A DNA stretch of 64,000 nt from JADJLQ01 sp040007895. GTDB lineage: Bacteria; Bacteroidota; Bacteroidia; Chitinophagales; Saprospiraceae. The stretch is taken from assembly GCA_040007895.1 (NCBI GenBank), contig JBDTUE010000002.1:1-64000 (forward strand), read 5' to 3'. Under the pieces are notes generated by a model. The model searched no databases. It saw only the letters and a list, made by a program, of their open reading frames with translations, and had not been told where the DNA came from. Of the stretch, positions 35,384 to 43,752 are shown in pieces; positions within the stretch are counted from its first letter, which is position 1; each line of letters opens with the position of its first letter. Made by a program: the position numbers and the translations under genes.

Positions 35384-35414
35384 CAAAGTACGATATATCA
35401 ATTTGTTTACCAAA
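35384..35414 (-). promoter_or_regulatory. Candidate promoter of clpB
   Basis: On the minus strand TTTG (35414-35411) and GTACTTTG (35391-35384) are separated by exactly 19 nt. The -33 element matches the Bacteroidota consensus, while the -7 element deviates from TAnnTTTG in its first two bases. The start codon is 21 nt downstream. Confidence 0.55.
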
Positions 35415-35520
35415 CTATTCTGGCGAAGGTTAAGCGCATGATTGACAGATCTATAGTCCTTCTATTGCCTGAATTGACATAAAATTTATTTGCAAACTGA
35501 CGATACGACAGTAATTCCAA

Positions 35521-36402
35521 TTAGGCCAGGACGTGCTGGACTTCTTCCCGATAGGCATGTGGTGTCTTACCGGTGATGTTTTTAAAGAGTCTATTGAAGT
35601 GAGATGAATTATTGAAACCACTTTCAAAACAAATCTCTGACACTGACATATTGGTTTCTGCCAGGAGTTTGCAGGCATGGGATACTCTGAAATCATTCAC
35701 GAAAACCGTAAACGTCTTTCCGGTAACTCTTTTGAAATACCGGCAAAAAGAAGGTACTTCCATGGATACCAGATCTGAAATTTCTTCCAGGGTGATAGTG
35801 TCCTTGAAATGTTCCTTTACATGACTATAGACACGCTCTATTTTATCATTATCCTGTTGTTTATAGACCAGAGCCGGTCCGTTAGTGTGGAGGATTTCGA
35901 ATTCTTCTGAAGCGGCCAATAATTTAAAAACTTGAAGTATTCCAATCATCCGGTCGAAGGGTTCCTGGTTAGCGATCTCTTCCAGTTTTATACCTATTAA
36001 TTTTTTAGTTTCCCCATGAAATACAATTCCGGATTCGGCTTTGATAAATAATTGTTCAATAGACTTAGATTCGGGCAGACCAAAAAACCTTTCACCTAGA
36101 AAGTCGCGTTTCATCTGAACGACTATTTCAGATCTTCTTCCTGAAAGCCTTTCCGTGAATCCATAATGTGGCAGGTTAGGACCTAATAAAATCAAGTCAC
36201 CATTTTTATAATAGGATACGTGATTACCAATATGTCTTTTTGCGGCACCGGATTTTACAAAAACCAACTCAATTTCAGGGTGATAATGCCAAAATGGTTT
36301 GAGATTGGGTTCAGCTTCTTCAAAAACCCTAAAGCTAAAAGACTGATTATAACTCGGCTCTATATGTTCTAAAATCGGGGGTACACCGTTCATGTTTTTC
36401 AT
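35521..36402 (-). CDS. AraC-family transcriptional regulator
   Basis: This 293-residue protein has an N-terminal cupin sensor domain (about 20-110; FWHYHPEIELVFV supplies the typical histidines) and a C-terminal AraC DNA-binding domain (about 190-290). The two helix-turn-helices are LEEISDLVSMEVPSFCRYFKR and VSEICFESGFNNSSHFNRLFK, the second followed by TGKTPHAYR. Such regulators usually respond to a small molecule, often a sugar. It is divergent from the secreted-protein gene at 36632 with 230 bp between, and may control it; that is inference. Confidence 0.93.
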   Translation of the reverse strand: MKNMNGVPPILEHIEPSYNQSFSFRVFEEAEPNLKPFWHYHPEIELVFVKSGAAKRHIGNHVSYYKNGDLILLGPNLPHYGFTERLSGRRSEIVVQMKRDFLGERFFGLPESKSIEQLFIKAESGIVFHGETKKLIGIKLEEIANQEPFDRMIGILQVFKLLAASEEFEILHTNGPALVYKQQDNDKIERVYSHVKEHFKDTITLEEISDLVSMEVPSFCRYFKRVTGKTFTVFVNDFRVSHACKLLAETNMSVSEICFESGFNNSSHFNRLFKNITGKTPHAYREEVQHVLA

Positions 36403-36631
36403 ATCTGATAAGATACTGATTATAAGTACAAAATTGCGTCAATTAGTGTAAAGTAAATATTTATTAACGTTTGGTTCACACTTGTGTACAATTTATTATT
36501 CTGTTTAAGTTAAATTTTCAGAATACAAATGGGTTAATATACCATCATTATCAGTAAATCCAAATGAAGTATGGCATTTGAATATGGCTGATCTTTGCAC
36601 AAGAATTATATATAACAAAACATTCAAGTTT

Positions 36632-37210
36632 ATGAAAACAATTTTTTTATCAGTCATCCTGCTTTTTACAGCAAATATGGCAAACGCAGGAAGCGATGTC
36701 CAATACAGACTGACAGCTTATGGACACCACCTCATCCTTAACACAGCATCCTGGAACAATCTGGATCTCACCGTAAGTATTCAGGACGAGCAGGATCATG
36801 TATTAATGACTAAGACCTATAAGGCATCTAAATCATTTAATGCGTGCAAGTATGATCTTTCAGAACTCAATCGAGGTCAATACAAAATATTTATTTCCGA
36901 CAATGAAAAATCATACAAGCAGAAATTTACGATTCTAAGACAGGAAATCTTTATTTCACCTGAAGTAGAGATTTATGTAAAGCCTCTGTTTAAATTGAAT
37001 GAAAAACAAATGCACGTTACATTCACAACATTTGGTGAAACAGCTTCCATTAAGATCCTTAATCGATCGAATGAGGAAATCTATGCAACCGAAGTCAACG
37101 AACCGAGTTTTGATAAAATATTAAATCTTGCAAAATTAGGTTCAGGACAATTTACCATCGTAGTAACGATTGGCAAAGACCAGCACTGGTATAGTTTTGA
37201 TTTAAATTAA
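36632..37210 (+). CDS. Secreted two-module beta-sandwich protein (paralogue 1)
   Basis: I choose the ATG at 36632 (192 residues), giving a clean signal peptide (MKTIFLSVILLFTANMANA). The mature part has two similar beta-rich modules: TVSIQDEQDHVLMTKTY...YDLSELNRGQYKIFIS and ASIKILNRSNEEIYATEV...LNLAKLGSGQFTIVVT. Both modules show the rhythm of T9SS C-terminal sorting domains (I.I.d..G..v, L..L..G.Y.i.v), but the whole protein consists of them. A second copy is encoded at 37769. It follows a divergent AraC regulator and ends at a strong terminator. Function unknown. Confidence 0.72.
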   Translation: MKTIFLSVILLFTANMANAGSDVQYRLTAYGHHLILNTASWNNLDLTVSIQDEQDHVLMTKTYKASKSFNACKYDLSELNRGQYKIFISDNEKSYKQKFTILRQEIFISPEVEIYVKPLFKLNEKQMHVTFTTFGETASIKILNRSNEEIYATEVNEPSFDKILNLAKLGSGQFTIVVTIGKDQHWYSFDLN

Positions 37211-37768
37211 GTTTAAAGTTATTTAAGAATATATAGGTTTTTAAGTTTAATAGGTTCATTTAAAGGAGGGTATTTTCCCTCCTTTTTTATTTTTATACAA
37301 TCCGGAAATTAGAACGAAATAAATAGTTACTGCCCATCACAATTCCGGAAAAAAGTTCTTGAGGATTCATTAAATTATCATCAAACTTGATTTCGCTTTA
37401 AGGCATCCGAATTAATTTAGATTTATTCATTAAATCCGGGAAGAGGTCAAAAAACAAATCGTTCTGTAATTTCTAAATAACAAATATTGCGTTAAGAAAT
37501 TTAATTGTTCAGTCGCAAAGAGCTAGGAATTACCCGGAATAAAGTCTATTCACAAATGACCGGCACATAAAGGCAATGTTACCAGGTTAGAAGGCTACGA
37601 TAAGCAAGTTGAAGATACTTTCAATAAATCCGGAGAATATTTATTTTCAAAATTTGATTGGTTAATTTAATACGACTTTTAGAAAATGACCTTGAAGCAT
37701 TCACTGATTTGTGAAAGCATCTTTGTTCTATCGAAACCAAATTAATCATTCAATTAAATTTTTATTCT
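37211..37768. other. Intergenic region between the two paralogues, with a possible gene remnant
   Basis: This 558-bp stretch holds the terminator of the first paralogue at 37262. From 37560 to 37670 there is a 36-codon open frame with no start codon and coding-like composition (NVTRLEGYDKQVEDTFNK), which may be a fragment of a lost gene. The rest is AT-rich. The last 60 bp probably contain the promoter of the second paralogue. Confidence 0.5.
37262..37291 (+). terminator. Rho-independent terminator of paralogue 1
   Basis: Perfect 9-bp arms (37262-37270 and 37277-37285) with a TATTTT loop run into a continuous T-tract. Confidence 0.93.
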
Positions 37769-38338
37769 ATGAAAACATTTATTTTTTCTCTGATGCTGGT
37801 AGCAAGTACCGCATTGGGCTTTTCAGCCACTAACCTTAATTTGACTATCAATGGTCAGAACCTTGTACTTAATACTACTGATTGGAACCGATCCATCCAT
37901 ACTGTAAAAATAATCGATCAGGAGGGTCAGGTTATATATTCAAAGGATTATACCATTCAGGATGGTAAATCCCTAAAAAGATTTAACCTTGAAAAACTGG
38001 CCGCTGGAACCTATCAGGTTGAAGTCAGTGATCCTCAAAATATCAACAGACAATATTTTACTAAAACGGTTACTGCATTAAGATTGCATGAAGAAATTGA
38101 ATCTTTTATTAAGCCGGCCATCTTTCTTCAAGGAACTTTACTCAAGGTAAATTATCTCAACCTCAACCACGAGTCTACTATCAAAATCCTCGACCCAACC
38201 AATTCAATCGTGTTTGAGAGTGAAATAAAAAATCCAGTCTATACCAAACAATTTAATTTGTCCAGACTGGACAAAGGTGTTTATACTGTAATTATTACTC
38301 AGAATAAAGAGCGTTTTGCTCAAAATTTTGAATTGTAA
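37769..38338 (+). CDS. Secreted two-module beta-sandwich protein (paralogue 2)
   Basis: This 189-residue protein has a signal peptide (about 1-19) and is a clear paralogue of the product at 36632. Shared points are LVLNTTDWN against LILNTASWN and STIKILD against ASIKILN. Two modules again repeat: VKIIDQEGQVIYSKDY...FNLEKLAAGTYQVEV and IKILDPTNSIVFESEI...FNLSRLDKGVYTVII. The resemblance to Por-secretion C-terminal domains is by pattern only, and there is no cargo domain. It is followed by its own terminator, so the two copies are separate transcription units despite their closeness. Confidence 0.72.
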   Translation: MKTFIFSLMLVASTALGFSATNLNLTINGQNLVLNTTDWNRSIHTVKIIDQEGQVIYSKDYTIQDGKSLKRFNLEKLAAGTYQVEVSDPQNINRQYFTKTVTALRLHEEIESFIKPAIFLQGTLLKVNYLNLNHESTIKILDPTNSIVFESEIKNPVYTKQFNLSRLDKGVYTVIITQNKERFAQNFEL

Positions 38339-38403
38339 TTTTCCATATCAGTTATAAAAAATTAATCATACAAAGTAGAGTTTTAAGTAAGGTTTTTTAA
38401 ACA

Positions 38404-38434
38404 AAAAAAGGGGAGCAAAGGCTCTCCTTTTTTG
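38404..38434 (+). terminator. Rho-independent terminator of paralogue 2
   Basis: The arms GGGGAGC and GCTCTCC (one G-T pair) around AAAG are flanked by seven As and seven Ts, giving a stem that can extend to 14 bp. It lies 65 bp after the stop. Confidence 0.9.
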
Positions 38435-38470
38435 TTTTACTTATATTTGCCCGCAACAAGTAAATTTAGC

Positions 38471-38839
38471 ATGAAAGGGATATTGACTATAGGTTTGCTA
38501 GGGTTGAGTAATGCTTTTATGACCTTTGCCTGGTACGGACATCTCAAGTTTGCGGAATGGAAATCGTTTAATAGACTGGGATTATTTGGAATCATTCTGG
38601 TCAGCTGGGCTATCGCTTTTTTTGAGTATTGCCTGATGGTCCCGGCAAACAGGATTGGATTTCAAGCGAATGGTGGACCGTTTTCTCTAGTCCAATTAAA
38701 AGTCATCCAGGAAGTAATTACACTGTGTGTATTTTCAGTTTTTACTTTACTACTATTCAAAAATGAAGTTCTCCGTTGGAATCATGCGCTTGCTTTTTTG
38801 TTGCTGGTAGGTGCAGTTTACCTGGTTTTTAGGAAATAA
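38471..38839 (+). CDS. DUF486 (DMT-like) small membrane protein
   Basis: I start at the ATG at 38471 (122 residues), which begins MKGILTIGLLGLSNAFMTFAWYGHLKF. The longer frame from 38432 would start inside the promoter. Four hydrophobic helices cover nearly the whole length. The motifs WAIAFFEYCLMVPANRIG and LKVIQEVITL are typical of DUF486, half-size relatives of drug/metabolite transporters. Probably an inner-membrane protein that dimerises; the substrate is unknown. A TATATTTG element at 38442 is a plausible -7 box without an evident -33 partner. Confidence 0.88.
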   Translation: MKGILTIGLLGLSNAFMTFAWYGHLKFAEWKSFNRLGLFGIILVSWAIAFFEYCLMVPANRIGFQANGGPFSLVQLKVIQEVITLCVFSVFTLLLFKNEVLRWNHALAFLLLVGAVYLVFRK

Positions 38840-38916
38840 ATTGAACCAGATTATCGGATGATCCTGCCGGTCCTTTATTCGCACGCCTCACCATACTTTT
38901 GTAACTTTGCAGGCTG

Positions 38917-39273
38917 ATGGACGAAACCTTACAGTTTGAATTTGATTGGTTACAAATACGTCATCGGGTTAAGGACCTATTACACCTTGAAAAACTACCC
39001 GATCTCAATGCTGTATTACTTTTTATAGGATTACAGGAGCTGGGAAAATGGAAATCCGCAAAATTTAAAAAAGAAGAAAAGCAAGATCTTATGCATGTAG
39101 CAGTATGCACACTCATGAGTAAAGATGGCTATTATCAGTGGCACGGACTGGATACGGAAGGGTGGCCACATTTCGAACCAATACGTATTTTCGAAATCAA
39201 AGGAGTAGAAACACAAGAGCGATATCTTAAGGCAAAAGCCATTCAATATTTTGATGAAATTCAACTTCAATAA
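38917..39273 (+). CDS. Conserved hypothetical protein
   Basis: This 118-residue soluble protein contains DLNAVLLFIGLQELGKWK (about 29-46) and EKQDLMHVAVCTLMSKDGYYQWHGLDTEGWPHF (in part). I believe similar short proteins occur across Bacteroidota with no assigned function. It has no signal peptide, membrane helix or catalytic motif that I recognise. Its stop codon abuts the start of the following cyclophilin (TAAATG), so the genes are coupled. Two TAnnTTTG elements (38894 and 38902) lie just upstream. Confidence 0.7.
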   Translation: MDETLQFEFDWLQIRHRVKDLLHLEKLPDLNAVLLFIGLQELGKWKSAKFKKEEKQDLMHVAVCTLMSKDGYYQWHGLDTEGWPHFEPIRIFEIKGVETQERYLKAKAIQYFDEIQLQ

Positions 39274-39918
39274 ATGATACGATCGATGAAATATTCAATT
39301 TTATTTTTTTTAACAGTGATTGTTCTATCCTGTTCGGAACCAAAAGGCGAAAAACATGCCATCATCTCTACGTCTATGGGGGATATCGAGGTGCTATTGT
39401 ATGATCAGACACCACTGCACCGGGATAATTTTATAAAACTTATTAAAGAAAAATATTATGATGGACTACTATTTCACAGAGTCATGCCCGGATTTGTAAT
39501 CCAGGGAGGAGACCCCGAGTCTCGTACTGCTACTGCTGATGCATTTTTGGGCGGGGGTGGTCCGGACTATCAAATAACAGCAGAAATAGGTTCGCCTCAT
39601 TTTAAAGGAACACTGGCGGCCGCCCGGAATCAAAATCCGGAAAAGAAATCTTCAGGCTCCCAATTCTATATTACGATCGGCAGACCTGTAACGGATATGG
39701 AACTCGACCAGGTCGAACAATCAAAATCGATAAAATATAATCCACAACAACGTGAAAAATATAAAAAAATTGGCGGATTACCTTCTTTAGACAACGACTA
39801 TACAGTATTTGGCGAAGTGGTCAGTGGAATGGATATTGCTGAAAAAATTGCAAACATGCCGGCCAACCCCGCCAACAGGCCTCTGGATAATGTAACCATG
39901 AAAATCAGGCTCAAATAA
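39274..39918 (+). CDS. Cyclophilin-type peptidyl-prolyl isomerase lipoprotein (copy 1)
   Basis: This 214-residue protein has a lipoprotein signal with lipobox LSC at Cys20 (an alternative ATG four codons in, at 39286, is equally possible). The cyclophilin domain (about 30-212) shows LHRDNFIKLI, LLFHRVMPGFVIQGGDP, and GSQFYITIG. FHRV, QGGD and SQFYI are the catalytic-site motifs. A stretch around 140-175 (MELDQVEQSKSIKYNPQQ) is an insertion typical of Bacteroidota members. It probably folds proteins in the periplasm. It is followed after 31 bp by a second cyclophilin. Confidence 0.93.
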   Translation: MIRSMKYSILFFLTVIVLSCSEPKGEKHAIISTSMGDIEVLLYDQTPLHRDNFIKLIKEKYYDGLLFHRVMPGFVIQGGDPESRTATADAFLGGGGPDYQITAEIGSPHFKGTLAAARNQNPEKKSSGSQFYITIGRPVTDMELDQVEQSKSIKYNPQQREKYKKIGGLPSLDNDYTVFGEVVSGMDIAEKIANMPANPANRPLDNVTMKIRLK

Positions 39919-39949
39919 AAATATATTATTGATTCAAATACATAATGGT

Positions 39950-40600
39950 ATGAACCAAATAAAATCTTTTATATCATTCATTTTTATTTTATTTACAATT
40001 AACATGAGTAATTCACAATCTATCACCCATATACAAGTGGAAACTCCGCTTGGCATTATGAAAGGTTACCTGTACAATGAAACTCCGTTGCACCGGGACA
40101 ATTTTATTAAGCTTATCCATGAACACTTTTATGACAGCCTTTTATTTCATCGGGTTATTGAAGGATTTATGATTCAGGGAGGAGATCCAGAAAGTAAAAA
40201 TGCGCCAAGTGGAAGTCCATTGGGCATGGGCGGTCCCGGATATCAGGTACCAGCAGAATTCGTAGATTCTTTAGTTCATGTCAAAGGAGCTATGGCAGCA
40301 GCCAGAAATAATAATCCGGAGAAGAAATCTTCGGGATCTCAGTTTTATATTGTCGCAGGCAAACCAGTATCCACGGCTGAATTAACCATGCAAGAATCGA
40401 GGCATCGGTTTAAATATCCCGAGACAGCTTTAAATGATTATAAAACACTAGGTGGAGTTCCTTTTCTGGATCAGGATTATACTGTATTTGGAAGAATAAC
40501 TGAAGGTCTGGATATCATCGATCTTATTACTAAAGCAATGGCAGATGGACGAAACCGGCCTCTTGAGAATATCTGGATGAAAATATCAATCATAAATTAA
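39950..40600 (+). CDS. Cyclophilin-type peptidyl-prolyl isomerase (copy 2)
   Basis: I start at the ATG at 39950 (216 residues), not the TTG at 39929. A signal peptide (about 1-23, ending MSNSQ) lacks a lipobox cysteine, so this copy should be soluble in the periplasm, unlike copy 1. The cyclophilin core repeats the motifs LHRDNFIKLI, LLFHRVIEGFMIQGGDP and GSQFYIVAG, with the same late insertion. It is clearly a tandem paralogue of the previous gene and the two are probably co-transcribed. Confidence 0.92.
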   Translation: MNQIKSFISFIFILFTINMSNSQSITHIQVETPLGIMKGYLYNETPLHRDNFIKLIHEHFYDSLLFHRVIEGFMIQGGDPESKNAPSGSPLGMGGPGYQVPAEFVDSLVHVKGAMAAARNNNPEKKSSGSQFYIVAGKPVSTAELTMQESRHRFKYPETALNDYKTLGGVPFLDQDYTVFGRITEGLDIIDLITKAMADGRNRPLENIWMKISIIN

Positions 40601-40613
40601 TTAATGTAAAGCC

Positions 40614-41366
40614 ATGGCTATAAAGAAAAAATTTATTCTGGGCATTGATATCGGTGGTACTGGTATCAAAGCTGGTTTAGTTGATATTGTTGAAGGTACC
40701 CTGCTGGGCGAACCTATTAAAATCAAGACCCCTTCTCCATCGACACCGCAAAATGTATTTAAAGCGGTTCAGCAAGTAATCACCATGTTGAATTATACGG
40801 GACCTGTAGGAATTGGATTCCCGGCCATTGTACATCATGCCGTAATTCAAAATGCAGCCAATATTGATAAGAAATGGATTGGCACGAATGCCGAAACGCT
40901 ATTTAATAAAATAAAAGGCTGCAGGTTTCATGTAGCTAATGATGCAGATATGGCAGGTATGGCTGAAATGGCTTTCGGATTGGGTAAAAACAAAAAAGGG
41001 ACAGTAATACTTATTACGATTGGCACAGGCCTTGGTTCGGCATTATTTATAGATGGCAAATTGGTTCCCAATACGGAATTTGGTCATCTCAACTACAAAA
41101 AGGCTGACTTTGAATACTATGCATCCAATACAGCCAGAGAAAAGAAAAGGATGAGCTGGGCAAACTGGGGGGGACAGTTTAATCGCTTTATGCAACATCT
41201 TGAATTTATTTTTTCACCAGATATGATCATTTTAGGGGGCGGCCTAAGTAAACGCTGGGATGATTTCAAAAAAAAGATTGAAGTGGATACCGTTGTTATA
41301 CCCGCTAAACTTCAGAATCATGCGGGAATTATAGGTGCAGCAGCATTCGCAAAATCTCTCGGTTGA
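40614..41366 (+). CDS. ppgK: Polyphosphate glucokinase (ROK family)
   Basis: This 250-residue sugar kinase has the ROK phosphate motif LGIDIGGTGIKAGLVD (9-24) and the PPGK-like KTPSPSTPQNV (about 39-49). VANDADMAG carries the catalytic Asp, and ITIGTGLGSALFIDG the second glycine motif. Relatives of this length use polyphosphate (and often ATP) to make glucose-6-phosphate. The zinc-binding CxCGxxGC motif of many ROK proteins is absent, as expected for PPGK. It starts 13 bp after the second cyclophilin. Confidence 0.88.
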   Translation: MAIKKKFILGIDIGGTGIKAGLVDIVEGTLLGEPIKIKTPSPSTPQNVFKAVQQVITMLNYTGPVGIGFPAIVHHAVIQNAANIDKKWIGTNAETLFNKIKGCRFHVANDADMAGMAEMAFGLGKNKKGTVILITIGTGLGSALFIDGKLVPNTEFGHLNYKKADFEYYASNTAREKKRMSWANWGGQFNRFMQHLEFIFSPDMIILGGGLSKRWDDFKKKIEVDTVVIPAKLQNHAGIIGAAAFAKSLG

Positions 41367-41408
41367 TCCTAATTTACTTATTTTTATAGCTCCAAAATCA
41401 AATTCAAT

Positions 41409-42053
41409 ATGAATTCCTTAACTAGATATCTTTTTATATTAATTGCTTTGACCAGCATTTTTTCATGCAAAAACGAGCCAAAATCTTCAACTAATTCAGA
41501 AGCTCCGGTAGCGGTTACCAGCAGTAGCGCTGATGTCAGTTCGCTCGATATTTTAGATCACGACTTCAATATTATTCCGGAAGGTAGTCGGTTATTCATT
41601 AGAGGTTTTTTTAATAATACACTTGTCGATGGTGCCATGACTATAAACAAAGGCAAACTCCATATTAAGCAAGGCATGATTACGAAAGGTGAATTTGATC
41701 TTGATCTTAAGACGATTGAACAAATTTCCAATCGCAACGAAACTACTGAAAACTTAATGAAAAGTGCTAAAGTGTTTAATGCTGAAAAATATAAAACAGG
41801 CCAGTTTATTATTACGGAATGTACTAAAGCAGTTAATGATCAACAAGCTACGCACATTCTGAAAGGAACACTTAATTTTCATGATAAATCAGTGCCATTC
41901 ACTGCTAAAGCAAGAGTTGATTATGTCAACAAAAATATTTCAATCAATGCTGAAGAACTTACTATGAATGCCTCTGACTTTGGAATTACGATGAGTGACC
42001 CATCGCAGGATCATATTTTTTTCAGATTAACAGTGAACGGAAGACTTTTATAA
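41409..42053 (+). CDS. YceI-family lipoprotein
   Basis: This 214-residue protein has a lipobox (TSIFSC, Cys20), a Ser/Thr-rich linker, and a YceI-type lipocalin-like domain (about 50-214). Typical lines are GAMTINKGKLHIKQGMITKGEFDLDLKTIEQI, FNAEKYKTGQFIIT, and HILKGTLNFHDKSVPFTAKARV. YceI proteins bind polyisoprenoid or amphiphilic ligands. It should sit at the inner or outer membrane facing the periplasm. It ends at a compact terminator. Confidence 0.9.
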   Translation: MNSLTRYLFILIALTSIFSCKNEPKSSTNSEAPVAVTSSSADVSSLDILDHDFNIIPEGSRLFIRGFFNNTLVDGAMTINKGKLHIKQGMITKGEFDLDLKTIEQISNRNETTENLMKSAKVFNAEKYKTGQFIITECTKAVNDQQATHILKGTLNFHDKSVPFTAKARVDYVNKNISINAEELTMNASDFGITMSDPSQDHIFFRLTVNGRLL

Positions 42054-42076
42054 ACCAATAGTAATAAATATAAAAG

Positions 42077-42097
42077 CCCGGTGTACCGGGTTTTTTT
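42077..42097 (+). terminator. Rho-independent terminator of the YceI gene
   Basis: A short GC-rich hairpin CCCGG-TGTA-CCGGG is followed by seven Ts, 23 bp past the stop codon. Confidence 0.88.
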
Positions 42098-42168
42098 ATT
42101 TCAGGACTATACGACGATTCAAAATTCAGTCAAACTGTAATGGAAACTTTACCAGCAAATCATCAAAA

Positions 42169-43692
42169 ATGAAATCATTCAGATCCCTGAGTATCAAATC
42201 TATTCATGGAAGTTATTATACAGGTATTAAACAGGGAGGTGAATCCAACTCCATGATGCACTCTTATTCCCCGGTGGATGGATCGAAAATTGGTTCTGTA
42301 AAAATGATTACACGGGAAGAGTATGATCACGTAACCCAGCAAGCAGTACAGGCCAGATTAGCATGGAGAAACAGACCAGCCCCAGCCCGTGGGGAGATTG
42401 TACGGCAAATGGGCGATGCTTTCAGGAAAAATAAAAAAAATCTCGGGGCATTGGTTTCATATGAGATGGGTAAAAGTCTTCAGGAAGGGCTTGGTGAAGT
42501 GCAGGAGATAATTGATATCTGTGATTTTGCTGTAGGCCTTTCAAGACAACTTTATGGTCTGACCATGCATAGTGAACGCAGTGGTCATAGGATGTACGAG
42601 CAATGGCATCCTTTGGGTACTATTGGAATTATTTCTGCATTTAATTTTCCAGTTGCAGTCTGGAGTTGGAATGCAATGATTGGCATGGTTTGCGGTAACA
42701 CGGTAGTTTGGAAACCTTCTGAAAAAACACCCCTGTGTGCTGTTGCAGTAATGAACATAATCGGTGACACATTAAAAAATAATAATGTAGAGGAAGGGGT
42801 TATCAATCTTATCCAAGGCGACTACAGGGTTGGTCAATGGATGGCGGAAGATTCCCGATTCGATTTGATCAGTGCTACAGGAAGCACCAGAATGGGAAAA
42901 GCTGTTGCCAGCGTGGTTGCCGCAAGGTTGGGGAAATCATTGCTGGAATTAGGAGGTAACAATGCCATCATTATTACACCAAGCTCAGAAACGAATAAGG
43001 TCATTGCAGGAGCTGTTTTTGGTGCAATTGGCACAGCAGGTCAGAGATGTACTTCAACCCGAAGACTGATTATTCATCATTCTATTTATAACAAAATAAT
43101 AATTGCATTAAAAAAAGCATACAATCAAATAAAGATCGGGAACCCACTGGATGTGGTTAATCATGTGGGGCCATTGATAGATATAGCTGCAGTCAATGCT
43201 TATCTCCAGGCAATAGAGGAAATAAAAAAAGAAGGTGGTCGGATTATTACACCTTATGGGGTTCTTTCAGGAAAGGGTTATGAAAGTGGTTGTTACGTAA
43301 TGCCATGTATTGCCGTCGTATCTCCGGATTTTAAGATAGTCCAAAAAGAAACTTTTGCCCCTATTCTATACGTCATGAAGTACGATTCACTAGCCGATGC
43401 TATAGCTATTCAAAACAATGTACCTCAGGGGCTCTCCTCAGCCATCATGTCCAATGATTTAAAAGAGACAGAATATTTTCTTTCAGTTAATGGATCTGAT
43501 TGTGGCATAGCTAATGTCAATATCGGTACCAGTGGAGCTGAAATAGGAGGAGCTTTTGGAGGAGAGAAAGAAACCGGGGGAGGAAGAGAGAGTGGTTCCG
43601 ATGCCTGGAAAGCCTATATGAGACGACAGACCAATACAATCAATTATTCTGGCAATTTTCAACTTGCCCAGGGAATTGTATTCGATATCTGA
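42169..43692 (+). CDS. Aldehyde dehydrogenase, ALDH7 (aminoadipate-semialdehyde) type
   Basis: This 507-residue NAD(P)-dependent enzyme has FNFPVAVWSWNAMIGMVCGNTVVWKPSEKTP (partly the cofactor site, about 161-191), a Glu in LLELGGNN (about 260) and the catalytic Cys in GTAGQRCTSTRRL (about 294). GQRCTSTRR and FGGEKETGGGRESGSDAWK are typical of ALDH7/antiquitin (PaaN-independent) enzymes that oxidise alpha-aminoadipate semialdehyde in lysine breakdown. No other lysine-catabolism gene is adjacent, so the substrate is tentative. Convergent with gldN, sharing a terminator. Confidence 0.9.
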   Translation: MKSFRSLSIKSIHGSYYTGIKQGGESNSMMHSYSPVDGSKIGSVKMITREEYDHVTQQAVQARLAWRNRPAPARGEIVRQMGDAFRKNKKNLGALVSYEMGKSLQEGLGEVQEIIDICDFAVGLSRQLYGLTMHSERSGHRMYEQWHPLGTIGIISAFNFPVAVWSWNAMIGMVCGNTVVWKPSEKTPLCAVAVMNIIGDTLKNNNVEEGVINLIQGDYRVGQWMAEDSRFDLISATGSTRMGKAVASVVAARLGKSLLELGGNNAIIITPSSETNKVIAGAVFGAIGTAGQRCTSTRRLIIHHSIYNKIIIALKKAYNQIKIGNPLDVVNHVGPLIDIAAVNAYLQAIEEIKKEGGRIITPYGVLSGKGYESGCYVMPCIAVVSPDFKIVQKETFAPILYVMKYDSLADAIAIQNNVPQGLSSAIMSNDLKETEYFLSVNGSDCGIANVNIGTSGAEIGGAFGGEKETGGGRESGSDAWKAYMRRQTNTINYSGNFQLAQGIVFDI

Positions 43693-43700
43693 AATAAAAA

Positions 43701-43722
43701 AGCCAATGATTGCTCATTGGCT
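43701..43722 (-). terminator. Terminator at the end of the gldKLMN operon
   Basis: Perfect 9-bp arms (43701-43709 and 43714-43722) with a TTGC loop are followed on the minus strand by TTTTTATTTC. It is 30 bp after the gldN stop and may also serve the convergent ALDH gene, where the T-run is weaker. Confidence 0.9.
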
Positions 43723-43752
43723 ATTATAATTTTATAGATTCAGGTTATTGCA

